NCBI RefSeq assembly: GCF_017161565.1
Contig: NZ_CP066796.1
Location: 1,922,001-1,986,000, forward strand
Length of the DNA stretch: 64,000 nucleotides
Direction of reading: 5' to 3'
Origin: Erwinia amylovora
GTDB taxonomy: Bacteria; Pseudomonadota; Gammaproteobacteria; Enterobacterales; Enterobacteriaceae
How positions within the stretch are numbered: the first letter of the stretch is position 1; each line of letters begins with the position of its first letter. The notes under the pieces are model-generated. The model was not told where the DNA came from. It saw only the letters and a program-made list of their open reading frames with translations, and did not search any database. Made by a program: the position numbers and the translations under genes. Shown here piece after piece: positions 1 to 8,982 of this stretch.

Positions 1-341
1 GATCGCGGAGCCTGCTGACGATTTGATGGTGGAATTTGTGCTGTACAGATGCTGTCAATCGACACCGTATCGGCAGAAAGCTGCCAGCGTGACTGATGCC
101 GTGATAACGCCGCGTTGTTCACCGTTACCAGCTCGCAGTCACCAATGCGGTAATGTAAACCTGGCAGCCGCAGCGCCCCCTGTTGCCAACGGAGCTGGCC
201 ATTAAGCACAAGGGTGGTATTTTCCGGCAGCCAAAGAGCAGCCAGGCGCGGCAGCCATTGTGTCGCAGTTAGCATCAGCCCCGTCAGCAGCAAGATGACT
301 GCGGTCAGCACCACCAGCGCTCTAATCCAGCCCTGTTTCAT
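1..341 (-). CDS. ydbH: YdbH family protein, N-terminal part (cut by window edge)
   Basis: The reading frame runs leftward off the window; only the first 113 codons are visible. It begins with a basic residue pair, then a single hydrophobic segment (about residues 7-27), as expected of an inner-membrane anchor. It continues with YdbH-like stretches such as RIGDCEL and NNAALSRHQSRW. YdbH-type proteins are large envelope proteins of the AsmA-like group implicated in phospholipid transport to the outer membrane. Divergent placement from ldhA matches E. coli. The ATG at 341 follows AAGGA at 9 bases; an in-frame ATG at 368 is possible but lacks a ribosome site. Confidence 0.85.
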   Translation of the reverse strand, partial: MKQGWIRALVVLTAVILLLTGLMLTATQWLPRLAALWLPENTTLVLNGQLRWQQGALRLPGLHYRIGDCELVTVNNAALSRHQSRWQLSADTVSIDSICTAQIPPSNRQQAPR

Positions 342-531
342 TGCGGCAAATCCTTTTAAGTCTGTCATTATTCGTTAAATGATGGCACGGAATGCCACAC
401 GGGTGAAGTGTTTCGCCGCCGTGCAGCATATTCGCGGTTTTTTACGCCGCTGTTGCACGGCATCACCCTCCTTCGGGCATTAGTTGTTACACTGCTAAAC
501 AATGAATGAAGAGCAGGCAAAGGAGTAAACC

Positions 532-1524
532 ATGAAAATTGCGGTATACAGCACCAGGCAGTATGAACGGAAATATCTTCAACAGGTCAATGAAAACTAT
601 GGCTTTGAATTCGAATTCTTCGACTTTTTGCTTAGCGAAGCCACGGCAAAAAACGCTGCGGGATGTGAAGGTGTCTGTCTCTTCGTCAACGATGATGCCA
701 GCCGCAGCGTGTTAGAGGAACTGGCCGCGCTGGGGGTGAAATTTGTTGCCCTGCGCTGTGCAGGTTTTAATAACGTCGACCTTGCTGCGGCCGCTGAACT
801 GGGAATTAAAGCCGTTCGTGTTCCCGCCTATTCGCCCGAAGCGGTTGCTGAGCATGCGGTTGGGATGATGATGACCCTGAACCGCCGCATTCATCGCGCT
901 TACCAGCGCACCCGCGATGCTAATTTTTCGCTTGAAGGTTTGATTGGTTTTAATATGCACGGCCGTACCGCCGGGGTGATCGGCACGGGTAAAATCGGTA
1001 TTGCCGCGCTGCGCATTCTGAAAGGCTTCGGCATGCGTCTGCTGGCCTGTGATCCTTATCCCAGCCCACAGGCAGAAGAACTGGGGGCTGAATACGTCGA
1101 TATTGATACCCTGTTCAGCCAGTCTGACGTTATTACCCTGCATTGTCCGTTGACGGCGGAAAACCACCACCTGCTGAATGTGAGTGCCTTTGCCAAAATG
1201 AAGCAAGGCGTGATGGTGATTAACACCAGTCGGGGCGGGCTTATTGATTCTCAGGCGGCAACAGAGGCTCTTAAACAGCAGAAAATCGGTGCTCTGGGAA
1301 TGGACGTATATGAAAACGAACGTGGACTTTTCTTTGAAGATAATTCTAACGATGTGATCCAGGATGATGTGTTCCGTCGGCTTTCAGCCTGCCATAACGT
1401 GCTGTTTACCGGCCACCAGGCGTTTCTGACCGCCGAAGCCATAACCAGTATTGCGCACACCACGCTGGAGAATCTGCGGCTGCTGGAGAAAGGCGAGCCG
1501 TGCGAAAACCTGCTAAGCGCGTGA
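532..1524 (+). CDS. ldhA: D-lactate dehydrogenase (fermentative)
   Basis: This cytoplasmic enzyme reduces pyruvate to D-lactate with NADH during fermentation. At 330 residues it has the normal length. The nucleotide-binding glycine motif GTGKIG lies near residue 150. The family catalytic triad is visible as Arg in NTSRGG (about 233), Glu in DVYENE (about 263) and His in GHQAF (about 295). AGGAG sits just upstream of the ATG. The gene is monocistronic and divergent from ydbH as in E. coli, but the usual neighbour hslJ is absent. Confidence 0.97.
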   Translation: MKIAVYSTRQYERKYLQQVNENYGFEFEFFDFLLSEATAKNAAGCEGVCLFVNDDASRSVLEELAALGVKFVALRCAGFNNVDLAAAAELGIKAVRVPAYSPEAVAEHAVGMMMTLNRRIHRAYQRTRDANFSLEGLIGFNMHGRTAGVIGTGKIGIAALRILKGFGMRLLACDPYPSPQAEELGAEYVDIDTLFSQSDVITLHCPLTAENHHLLNVSAFAKMKQGVMVINTSRGGLIDSQAATEALKQQKIGALGMDVYENERGLFFEDNSNDVIQDDVFRRLSACHNVLFTGHQAFLTAEAITSIAHTTLENLRLLEKGEPCENLLSA

Positions 1525-1625
1525 TTCAGGTAGCCAGCGGCGCGGCCCCCCGGGAGCTGACACCCGTCAGTAACCGCGGTGAGCAACGGCAGCCAGCGTG
1601 CCTGCGGTGCAAAAGGTAAAGGGTT

Positions 1626-1898
1626 TCAGCGTGCGCAGCTACCGTTGAGTAATGCCCCTTCCGAACACCGGCGACCATTCTTTAACTGACACATCCCTAC
1701 CGAGCTACCATCCAGCTGGCGGGACAGCGCCAGCGTCCCTCCGGCATTCAGGCAGTTGTTCACCGCCAGGTCCGCCATCTCAACTCGGGCAGAAACGTGG
1801 GCGGCCGTCGCTTGCTGCGGCGGCTCATTATCGCTATTGCTACTGCAGGCAGATAGTAACAAACAGGTTGCCACCAACAACGATGTTGCTGCTTTCAT
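1626..1898 (-). CDS. DUF333 lipoprotein, YdbJ-like
   Basis: This 90-residue protein has a lipoprotein signal peptide with lipobox LLSAC near residue 18. The mature C-terminal half carries the DUF333 pattern: NNCLNAGGTL, then a spaced Cys, then GRRCSEGALLNG. The function of the family is unknown. E. coli has the DUF333 gene ydbJ in the same ldhA neighbourhood, which supports the assignment although the sequence is divergent. A GGAG lies upstream of the ATG. Confidence 0.7.
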   Translation of the reverse strand: MKAATSLLVATCLLLSACSSNSDNEPPQQATAAHVSARVEMADLAVNNCLNAGGTLALSRQLDGSSVGMCQLKNGRRCSEGALLNGSCAR

Positions 1899-2196
1899 GG
1901 GATTGACTCCGGGTCGGTAAGTGCTGGGTTGCGCTGGCCAGCATATGCCAGGTTGAGCAGCAGGTCGATAGGTGGGACGTAATTTTACAAAACCATTTCT
2001 TAGCGAATATCAACAGATGTGTTCTGATTTATCACGTACGAAAATGGGAAAAGTGAGTTGTGATGAGCAAGCATTAAAGCCTGAAAAGATCATGGCAATT
2101 ACGCGCCGCCGCGTTAGTCTTAGAGGCAGACGGCTAATTTGCGGCGGCCGGGTCATTATGCTCCGCGCCATTTTAATATTCTTTAAGGAGAGATGC

Positions 2197-2484
2197 ATGT
2201 CTGATAAACCCGTTTAAATTATTGCCACTATGATTGCTCACCCCGGTAAGGGCGACGCGCTGTATAAAGTTCTGAACCAATGCGTGGCTCCCAGCCGTGA
2301 TGAGCCGGGTAACATGCATTACGATTTATACCGCAGCGTAGAAAATAGCGACCAGTTTCTGTTCCATGAAAGCTGGAAAAACGCCTCCGCCGTGGAGCAA
2401 CATGAAGCCCAGCCGCACTTCAAGACGTTACTGGCTGAAGCCGGCCCGCTGTTGGCAAAGCCGCCGGTAATCAATAAGATCTGA
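2197..2484 (+). pseudogene. ABM-domain (quinol monooxygenase-like) gene with in-frame TAA at codon 7
   Basis: A strong ribosome site AAGGAG (2185-2190) precedes ATG 2197, which opens MSDKPV and then meets TAA at 2215-2217. The same frame continues IIATMIAHPGKGDALYKVL and on to residue-perfect ABM-domain features, including the DLYRSVENSDQFLFHESW and HEAQPHFKTL stretches. The first in-frame ATG after the stop is 2230; it has no ribosome site of its own but could be reached by reinitiation, giving 84 residues that lack the first beta strand. One base change, or a sequencing error at a former Lys/Gln/Glu codon, would explain the stop. ABM proteins are small dimeric oxygenases or stress-linked proteins. 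Confidence 0.7.
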
Positions 2485-2558
2485 ATAAAAAGCCGTGGCG
2501 ACTGAACACCGGCAAGGCAGGCGGACTTCTCTTCACGGGACCCGTCTGCCCCGACCCG

Positions 2559-3938
2559 CTATTTCAGCAGGCGTGCCCGGCAGGACTTACCTTTAATCTT
2601 CACCTGCTGTAACTGCTGCATAACCTTGCGCGCCAGCTCACGGCGGATAGCCACATAAGCCAGAGTGGGAGCGATATCAATCTTGCCGACCTGATCGCCG
2701 CTGAGTCCACCGTCACCTGTCAATGCACCCAGAATATCTCCCGGCCGGATTTTAGCCTTACGCCCACCGTCCAGGCTTACCGTCACCATTTCTGCCAGCA
2801 GTGGCCTTGCAGCCACTGATTTCAGTGCAGACAGGTTGCACCACACCAGTTTTTGCTGCAAATAATCTTCCAGTGCATGCGCACGTATCATTTCATCCGG
2901 AGAGACAAAACTCACCGCACAGCCCTCCTGCCCTGCGCGAGCAGTTCTGCCTATACGGTGTACATGCACTTCAGGATCGAAGGACAACTGATAATTGACC
3001 ACCATCGGCAAAGCTTTAATATCCAACCCGCGTGCCGCCACGTCCGTGGCAACCAGTACCCGACAACTGCCGTTGGCGAAGCGTATCAGCATTTGATCGC
3101 GCTCGCGTTGCTCAAGATCGCCATGCAGCGGCTGTGCGCTAATCTGCGCTTTGTCCAGCGCGTAGGCGATGTCATCACATTCACGTTTGGTATTGCAAAA
3201 CACCACACAGGAAGAAGGCTGACGTTCGCTGAGCAAGCCAATAAGCGCAGTCAGTTTTTCACGCGATGCTGCTTCATAGAAAGTCTGCTCAATCGCTGGC
3301 AGGTCAGAAACGTCCCCGGTTTCAATCGTCAACGGGTTGCGCTGAATGCTCTGACTGATTTGCGCGATCGCCTGCGGCCAGGTAGCGGAAAACAGCAGCG
3401 TCTGACGCGTCTGCGGGCTGTGGCTGATTATCGCGTCAATATCTTCGCGGAAACCCATCTCCAGCATGCGGTCGGCCTCATCCAGCACCAGGGTGTTGAT
3501 GGCGTCCAGCTTCAGCGTTTCTCGTTGCAAATGATCGAGAATACGTCCCGGCGTCCCTACCACGATGTGCGGCGCGTGGAGTAGCGAGTCACGTTGCGCA
3601 CCGACAGGCTGGCCGCCGCACAGGGTTAAGATTTTGATATTGGACGTAAAACGCGCAAGACGGCGTAGTTCTTTCGTGACCTGATCGGCCAATTCACGCG
3701 TGGGGCAAAGGACCAGAGCCTGGGTGACATACTGGCTGGCATCGACGCGGTGCATCACACCTAAACCAAATGCGGCAGTTTTTCCGCTGCCCGTTTTTGC
3801 CTGGGCGCGAACGTCACGGCCAGCCAGAATGGCGGGCAGCGATTCAGCCTGCACCGGGGTCATGGCAAGGTAGCCAAGTTCATTAAGGTTATCGATCTGG
3901 CTGGCTGGCAGTTGGGTCAAGGTAGAAAAAGCAGTCAC
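2559..3938 (-). CDS. dbpA: ATP-dependent RNA helicase DbpA
   Basis: This DEAD-box helicase acts in assembly of the large ribosomal subunit and recognises hairpin 92 of 23S rRNA. At 459 residues it is full length. Visible motifs in order are the Q-motif region, AQAKTGSGKT (about 45-54), PTRELA, TPGR, DEAD (about 153), SAT, ARGLD and HRIGRTAR. The last ~75 residues form the RNA-recognition domain that gives rRNA specificity (GDILGALTGDGG, then KIDIAPTLAYVAI). In E. coli it also lies next to ttcA and the FnrS locus. Confidence 0.97.
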   Translation of the reverse strand: MTAFSTLTQLPASQIDNLNELGYLAMTPVQAESLPAILAGRDVRAQAKTGSGKTAAFGLGVMHRVDASQYVTQALVLCPTRELADQVTKELRRLARFTSNIKILTLCGGQPVGAQRDSLLHAPHIVVGTPGRILDHLQRETLKLDAINTLVLDEADRMLEMGFREDIDAIISHSPQTRQTLLFSATWPQAIAQISQSIQRNPLTIETGDVSDLPAIEQTFYEAASREKLTALIGLLSERQPSSCVVFCNTKRECDDIAYALDKAQISAQPLHGDLEQRERDQMLIRFANGSCRVLVATDVAARGLDIKALPMVVNYQLSFDPEVHVHRIGRTARAGQEGCAVSFVSPDEMIRAHALEDYLQQKLVWCNLSALKSVAARPLLAEMVTVSLDGGRKAKIRPGDILGALTGDGGLSGDQVGKIDIAPTLAYVAIRRELARKVMQQLQQVKIKGKSCRARLLK

Positions 3939-4058
3939 GGGACAGGTCTCGAAAAAAAGGGGCAGTTTATTAGCGGCGATTGTAGCAGATAAGTAAGCCT
4001 GAAGGGGATAAAAGCGCCGGCGAGAGTTCCTGCCAGCGCATTGTGTTTTGCATCCACA

Positions 4059-4145
4059 TCAGATGAAAACGAGGGCGACCAGCAGCCAGAATGCCGCACA
4101 ATATAGCAAGATTGCAATCCAGGTATTTCTGCGGTTCCATTTCAT
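4059..4145 (-). CDS. 28-residue membrane mini-protein, YmiA-like pattern
   Basis: A short ORF preceded by GGGGAG about 11 bases before the ATG encodes a basic N-terminus (MKWNRRNTW) followed by one hydrophobic span ending VALVFI. The layout, and the spacing of Trp, Ala and FW in the membrane span, resemble the YmiA protein encoded at 52396-52554. It lies between dbpA and a small acidic ORF on the same strand. It is too short for routine gene callers. The ribosome site and membrane composition are the evidence; expression is not known. Confidence 0.5.
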   Translation of the reverse strand: MKWNRRNTWIAILLYCAAFWLLVALVFI

Positions 4146-4315
4146 AGTGAATATTTCTCCCCAATATATCGCTCCGACAGAGAAGTTGGTAAAGCACTTT
4201 GCTGCATAAAGGTTCATTGATCAGCATTAACAGGTAAAGCTGGCCTGAATATCGTACTGCGTCATGAGTCAGGATCATCGCGGCTATGATCTGAAATGCC
4301 CTTGATGACGGAGAT

Positions 4316-4441
4316 TCAGCGACGCCGGTAAGGGTCTTTTTTGTCGTCCTCACTGCTGTCGGGAGCGCGCGGAATTTCACCCTGTTCTTTTGGCTTATCT
4401 CTGGCCGGGTGCGGTTTGTCTTCAGGTTCAGATTGGGACAT
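4316..4441 (-). CDS. 41-residue hydrophilic hypothetical protein
   Basis: AAGGAGAGAGTC immediately precedes the ATG at 4441. The product starts MSQSEPEDKPHPARDKPKEQ and ends DPYRRR. It is almost entirely charged or polar with many Pro, Asp and Lys, has no hydrophobic segment, and is probably disordered. I do not recognise a family. The good ribosome site and biased composition favour a real gene over chance. It lies upstream of the mini membrane protein on the same strand, so the two could be co-transcribed. Confidence 0.5.
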   Translation of the reverse strand: MSQSEPEDKPHPARDKPKEQGEIPRAPDSSEDDKKDPYRRR

Positions 4442-4554
4442 GACTCTCTCCTTGTTGGCTGTTTATTTAAGTTTAGACGATAGTTGCACAGCGTCGATTT
4501 CATGCCTCGCCTACACAAGTGAGAGCCGCGACCGTACTATAGCTCTTCCCGTAG

Positions 4555-4771
4555 CGGGCCAGATGGAACGCAGCCGTAAAACGTGCTGGCATTCGCCGCT
4601 GGAATCCGTACCATACGCGACATACTTTTGCCTGCTGACGCAAACCCGTCGTTTATCGCGGATCAGATGGGGCATGAAAACGGGCACAGGGTTTATGAAG
4701 TCTACGGAAAGTGGACTGAAGAGCTGAACGGCGATCGGGTATTAATGCTCAACAAGAAGCTGGCACGTTAA
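4555..4771 (+). pseudogene. Tyrosine recombinase (phage integrase) C-terminal relic
   Basis: Two frames together spell the C-terminal catalytic region of a phage integrase. The first (4555-4635) reads WNAAVKRAGIRRW, then NPYHTRHTFAC with the His-x-x-Arg catalytic box, and hits TGA at 4636. The second frame (4639-4771) continues PSFIADQMGHENG, then VYEVYGKW containing the catalytic Tyr, and ends LNKKLAR. A frameshift joins them and the N-terminal part is missing, so this is a dead remnant. It ends 48 bases before ttcA, the gene used as attachment site by the Rac prophage of E. coli. Confidence 0.8.
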
Positions 4772-4818
4772 AAACGTTGCCCCATATATGCCCCTTTTGA
4801 TTTCAGAGACAGTATAAA

Positions 4819-5748
4819 ATGCAAGAAAATCAACTAGATAAAAAGAAAGAACAATACAATCTGAATAAACTTCAAAAGCGCCTACGCCGTAACGTGGGTG
4901 AAGCCATTGCTGATTTCAATATGATTGAAGAAGGCGACCGCATTATGGTTTGCCTGTCGGGTGGTAAAGACAGCTACACGATGCTGGAGATCCTTCGCAA
5001 TTTGCAGCAGAGCGCCCCGGTCTCCTTCTCGCTGGTGGCGGTAAATCTCGACCAGAAGCAGCCGGGTTTTCCGGCGCACATTCTGCCGGAGTATCTGGAA
5101 AAGCTGGGTGTGCAATATAAGATAGTTAATGAAGACACTTACAGCATCGTAAAAGAAAAGATCCCGGAAGGAAAAACCACCTGCTCGCTGTGCTCACGTC
5201 TGCGTCGTGGCATTCTTTATCGCACTGCCAGCGAGCTGGGCTGTAGCAAAATCGCTCTTGGCCATCATCGCGATGACATCCTGCAAACGCTGTTTTTGAA
5301 TATGTTCTACGGCGGAAAAATGAAAGGGATGCCGCCAAAACTAATGAGTGATGATGGTCAGCATATTGTTATCCGGCCACTGGCTTACTGCCGCGAAAAA
5401 GATATACAGCGTTTCGCTTTTGCCCGGCAGTATCCGATCATTCCTTGTAACCTTTGTGGCTCGCAGCCTAATCTGCAACGCCAGGCGATCGGCGACATGC
5501 TGCGCGACTGGGATAAACGTTATCCGGGGCGTATCGAAACCATGTTTACTGCGATGCAGAACGTGGTGCCCTCTCATCTTGCCGATGCAGATTTGTTTGA
5601 TTTCAAACATATTCGCCGCGGTGCTGATGTTGTTGACGGTGGCGATCTGGCATTTGACCGTGAAACTCTTCCAGTTCAACCTTCAGGCTGGCATCCGGCA
5701 GAAGAGGAAGACGCCCCTGCCCGGCTGGATGTTCTGCAAATTCGTTAA
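4819..5748 (+). CDS. ttcA: tRNA 2-thiocytidine(32) biosynthesis protein TtcA
   Basis: This iron-sulfur tRNA thiolase converts C32 to 2-thiocytidine in certain tRNAs. At 309 residues it is full length. The ATP-pyrophosphatase PP-loop SGGKDS is at residues 47-52. Two CxxC pairs, C122/C125 (CSLC) and C210/C213 (CNLC), supply the cluster ligands. The start ATG follows a moderate purine stretch. The coding frame is intact despite the adjacent integrase relic, so excision or decay of the former prophage left the target gene functional. Confidence 0.97.
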   Translation: MQENQLDKKKEQYNLNKLQKRLRRNVGEAIADFNMIEEGDRIMVCLSGGKDSYTMLEILRNLQQSAPVSFSLVAVNLDQKQPGFPAHILPEYLEKLGVQYKIVNEDTYSIVKEKIPEGKTTCSLCSRLRRGILYRTASELGCSKIALGHHRDDILQTLFLNMFYGGKMKGMPPKLMSDDGQHIVIRPLAYCREKDIQRFAFARQYPIIPCNLCGSQPNLQRQAIGDMLRDWDKRYPGRIETMFTAMQNVVPSHLADADLFDFKHIRRGADVVDGGDLAFDRETLPVQPSGWHPAEEEDAPARLDVLQIR

Positions 5749-5892
5749 CGGATCGACAGCAGCTGTTGCATGTGCTGATGACACGGGCCATACAGGGCGC
5801 CAATTGCCAGTAGTGGCCGACGGCAGTAACGGTGCAGGCCAGAAAACGGGCTTACGGCAGATAGCCCTTGCCTGGCCTGATGAACCGGGGGA

Positions 5893-7692
5893 TCAGTTAA
5901 GTCGGTAGATCCCTGATTGCCAGGGTTGTAGCAGAAGTTCATGCGCGTTGTCAGCAACGCGCTGACTGGCGCTACTCTCTGACAAGGTCTGCCTGATGGA
6001 GAGTTGACCTGGCAGCCGGTAATTGACCTTATTTTCCTTAAAGTTAATGACCACTAAATAGCGCTTATCCCCGTGAGTGCGTGTAAAGGCATAAACCGTA
6101 TCGTTGTAGGGGTCCAGATCTTTATACTCCCCATAAGTAAGCGCCGGAATGGCATGACGTAATCTGATCAGCTTGCGATAGTAGTTGAATACCGAGTCCG
6201 AATCCTTCATCTGATCCGAAGCGTTTATCAGCTTATAATTCGGATTGACTTTGAACCACGGTGTTCCGGAAGTGAATCCGGCATGGGCACTTTCATCCCA
6301 CTGAAACGGCGTTCGGCTGTTATCCCGGCTGGTCAGACGCACGTTGCGCATAAAATCTTCGGGATCGACCCTGCCGCTGCTGACGTAATCCTGCCAAAAT
6401 CCCTTTACTTCGATGTCGTCAAAATCAGCGATGGTTTTAAAGGGATAATTTGTCATGCCAAGTTCAGAGCCTTGATAAATAAAAGGCGTCGCGCGCTGGG
6501 TGATAATTAAGGTTGCCAGCGCTTTAGCCGATGCCTGTCTCCACTGTGGCCGATCGTCGCCAAAATGCGATACGGCGCGAGGATTATCATGATTATCGAG
6601 GAAAAATGCATTCCAGCCATATTTCCCCGCCGCGCGATCTACCTTGCCGATCGTTTGGCGGAAATCAACCAGGCTCCACGCTTTTTCACGCCATCTCTCT
6701 TCGACATTACGGTCAAGGCGTATCAGATCAAAAGTAAAGGCAATATTCAGCTCGTTACGGCGTCTGTCGAAGTAGTTGATTGACTTTTCTAAAGGAACGC
6801 CAAAAATCTCCCCGGCTGTGGCAATATTATAATGCGAGAAAACCTGCCGGTTCATCTCTTTAATATAGCGGTGAATAGATGGCCCTTCGGTATATGTCCG
6901 GGCGAAGTTTTGTCGCTGTGACGGAGTGAGATCGGGAAAATTCGGGATTTTGGCATAGGTGGCAACCGTATCAAAACGCAGTCCGGCTACCCCTTTGTCC
7001 AGCCAGAAGCGTAACATCGCATAGAGATCTTCACGAACTTTGGGATTATCCCAGTTGAGGTCGGGTTGCTGTTTAGCAAAATAATGCAGGTAGTACTGGC
7101 CTGAATGATCCTCTTTCTCCCACGCAGAGCCGCCAAAGAATGAGGGATAGTTATTGGGCGGCTGGCCATTTTTGCCGTCACGCCAGAAGTAATATTCGCG
7201 ATAAGGATTATCTTTACTGCTTTTACTTTGCACAAACCAGCGATGTTGATCGCTGGTATGGTTGATAACGATATCAATCATCAATCGCATATTACGTTTA
7301 TTCATTTCTGCAATAAGACGATCAAAATCTTCCATCGTACCGTACTCTTTCATGATTTTACGGTAGTCACGGATATCATAGCCGTTATCGGTATTAGGCG
7401 AATCATAGTGCGGATTGATCCAGATAGCATCAACGCCCAAATTGTTCAGATAGTCAAGTTTTTCAATGATGCCTTTAATATCGCCTATGCCATCACCGTT
7501 AGTATCCTTAAAAGAACGCGGATATACCTGATAAAAGACGGCCTGTTTCCACCACGCTGGAAAATCATCAGATTTATGCACTACCTGAGTTGTTGCAATA
7601 TCTGTTTTGCCGGCCAGAACCTGGCCCGAAGAAACGGCTAAAAAAGGAGCAAAAAATAGCGCCATGACCGAACTGAGTTTAATACCTGACAT
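5893..7692 (-). CDS. palI: Exported sucrose isomerase (isomaltulose/trehalulose synthase), GH13
   Basis: The 599-residue product has a signal peptide (KLSSVMALFFAPFLAVSSG), indicating periplasmic location. A complete GH13 alpha/beta barrel starts at WWKQAVFYQVYPRSF. Catalytic residues are Asp241 (GLRFDTVA), Glu295 (AGEIFG) and Asp369 (LDNHDNP). The product-determining loop of sucrose isomerases is RLDRN at 325-329, where the well-studied enzymes have RLDRD. These positions match the family numbering if translation starts at ATG 7692, which has GGAG 9 bases upstream; ATG 7707 lacks one. It converts sucrose to isomaltulose and trehalulose. No other palatinose genes flank it, and it lies 97 bases downstream of the fnrS terminator on the same strand. 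Confidence 0.9.
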   Translation of the reverse strand: MSGIKLSSVMALFFAPFLAVSSGQVLAGKTDIATTQVVHKSDDFPAWWKQAVFYQVYPRSFKDTNGDGIGDIKGIIEKLDYLNNLGVDAIWINPHYDSPNTDNGYDIRDYRKIMKEYGTMEDFDRLIAEMNKRNMRLMIDIVINHTSDQHRWFVQSKSSKDNPYREYYFWRDGKNGQPPNNYPSFFGGSAWEKEDHSGQYYLHYFAKQQPDLNWDNPKVREDLYAMLRFWLDKGVAGLRFDTVATYAKIPNFPDLTPSQRQNFARTYTEGPSIHRYIKEMNRQVFSHYNIATAGEIFGVPLEKSINYFDRRRNELNIAFTFDLIRLDRNVEERWREKAWSLVDFRQTIGKVDRAAGKYGWNAFFLDNHDNPRAVSHFGDDRPQWRQASAKALATLIITQRATPFIYQGSELGMTNYPFKTIADFDDIEVKGFWQDYVSSGRVDPEDFMRNVRLTSRDNSRTPFQWDESAHAGFTSGTPWFKVNPNYKLINASDQMKDSDSVFNYYRKLIRLRHAIPALTYGEYKDLDPYNDTVYAFTRTHGDKRYLVVINFKENKVNYRLPGQLSIRQTLSESSASQRVADNAHELLLQPWQSGIYRLN

Positions 7693-7788
7693 CCCAATCT
7701 TCTCCATCGGTTAGGGAAAATGTTTATTCCCCCCTGCTTTCTGGCCTCCGGCACATACTCACAGGCTATACTCTCACTTGATAATGAG

Positions 7789-7905
7789 AAAAAAAAACCG
7801 GCTAAAAGCCGGCGTTAAAAGAATAGAATTTGCTAAAATTCTTTCTATAAAGGAAGTGAAACAATTGGAGTGCAACGTCCATCGCTTGACGTTTCATTCA
7901 CCTGC
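7789..7905 (-). ncRNA. fnrS: FnrS anaerobic small regulatory RNA
   Basis: The minus strand from 7905 begins GCAGGTGAAUGAAACGUCAA, then a near copy of the conserved 5' region of E. coli FnrS (AGCGAUGGACGUUGC, ACUUCCUUU). It ends in the hairpin CCGGCTTTTAGCCGG followed by nine T. The length of about 117 nt is close to E. coli (about 120). FnrS is an Hfq-dependent RNA induced by FNR without oxygen that represses aerobic-metabolism and oxidative-stress mRNAs. In E. coli it also lies between zntB and dbpA; here palI intervenes. Confidence 0.9.
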
Positions 7906-7940
7906 GAAAAGAAGTTTATCTGCACAGGCTTTTATCCGTA

Positions 7941-7954
7941 TTGATTTCGATCAG
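7941..7954 (-). promoter_or_regulatory. FNR box of fnrS
   Basis: On the minus strand the site reads CTGATCGAAATCAA, 9 of 10 defined bases of TTGAT-N4-ATCAA. Its centre is about 42 bases upstream of the inferred fnrS start at 7905, the classical class II activator position. A TAAACT -10 element follows 7 bases before that start. Confidence 0.75.
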
Positions 7955-7998
7955 TGTTCGGCTATGTATTGCGCACTGTTAGCCATTATTAATGTGCA

Positions 7999-8982
7999 TC
8001 ATAACCATTTACGCCTTCTTAACCAAAAGGCAACCCCCAGTACCAGAGAAACCAGCAACAGACAGAACGCCACAAATCCGTAGCGCCATCCTCCACCGGG
8101 TATGCCCCCCAGATTGACGCCGAACAGTCCGGTAAGAAAGGTGGTCGGCAGAAAGACTACCGCCATTAATGACATTGTATAGGTGCGACGATTCATTGCT
8201 TCCGCCATCACCGTGCCGATTTCGTCAGACAGCACGCCGGTTCGTGCCACGCTGGCGTCGAGATCGTCCAGACTGCGTCCCAGACGATCGGAAATATCCT
8301 GCATGCGACGACGGTCATCGTCATTCATCCACGGCAGCCGTTCACTGGCAATGCGCGAGTAAACATCGCGCTGCGGTGCCATATAGCGGCGCATGATAAT
8401 CAACTGTTTGCGGATCAGCGACAGCTCGCCGCGTGGCGGCACCTGCTGATCGATGACCGCATCCTCCAGCTCAATGATTTTATCGTGCAGCAGTTCAATA
8501 AACTCACTCGCATGGTCGGTTAGAACATCACACACGTCGACCAGCCAGCCGCCGCCGTTGACCGGGCCATTGCCTTTTTTCAGATCGTCAAGGACTTCAT
8601 CGACGGCATAGACCTTGCGACGTCGGGTCGAGACAATCAGTTTTTCATTAATAAACACCCGCATCACCACCAGCTGATCCGGACGCGATTCCGTGTTCAG
8701 ATTAACGCAGCGCAGAGTGATCATGGTGCCATCACCGAGGCGGCTCACGCGCGGGCGCATGCTGTCACCGCCAAGAGCATCGCGGACCGCATCAGGCAGT
8801 AGCGGCGTCAGCCTCAGCCAGTCTGCACTTTGGTGATGGGCGTAATTGAGATGCAGCCAGCAGGGCCTGTCGCAGTCGAAGACTTCACCGTCATTGATTG
8901 GGGTCATCCCGCCCTTACCATCTAACTGGCATGAGATAATCGCATCTGATACCTGTAGTGATTTTCCTGCAATAGCGTCCAC
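7999..8982 (-). CDS. zntB: Zinc transporter ZntB (CorA/MIT family)
   Basis: ZntB is a pentameric inner-membrane zinc transporter of the CorA family. Starting at GTG 8982, which follows AAGGTG at 8 bases, gives 327 residues, the same length as E. coli. The upstream in-frame extension (to 9084) is basic and has no counterpart. A large cytoplasmic domain ([37 protein letters not shown]) is followed by two C-terminal membrane spans. Between these lies the signature [10 protein letters not shown]. Confidence 0.95.
   Translation of the reverse strand: MDAIAGKSLQVSDAIISCQLDGKGGMTPINDGEVFDCDRPCWLHLNYAHHQSADWLRLTPLLPDAVRDALGGDSMRPRVSRLGDGTMITLRCVNLNTESRPDQLVVMRVFINEKLIVSTRRRKVYAVDEVLDDLKKGNGPVNGGGWLVDVCDVLTDHASEFIELLHDKIIELEDAVIDQQVPPRGELSLIRKQLIIMRRYMAPQRDVYSRIASERLPWMNDDDRRRMQDISDRLGRSLDDLDASVARTGVLSDEIGTVMAEAMNRRTYTMSLMAVVFLPTTFLTGLFGVNLGGIPGGGWRYGFVAFCLLLVSLVLGVAFWLRRRKWL

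Noticed and set aside
1972..2217. An 81-codon frame ending at TAA 2217
   Set aside because: Its start has no ribosome site and its last six codons are the true start of the ABM gene. The upstream part is leader DNA containing a GC-rich inverted repeat.
2853..3584. A 243-codon plus-strand frame
   Set aside because: It is antisense to dbpA, whose helicase motifs are unambiguous.
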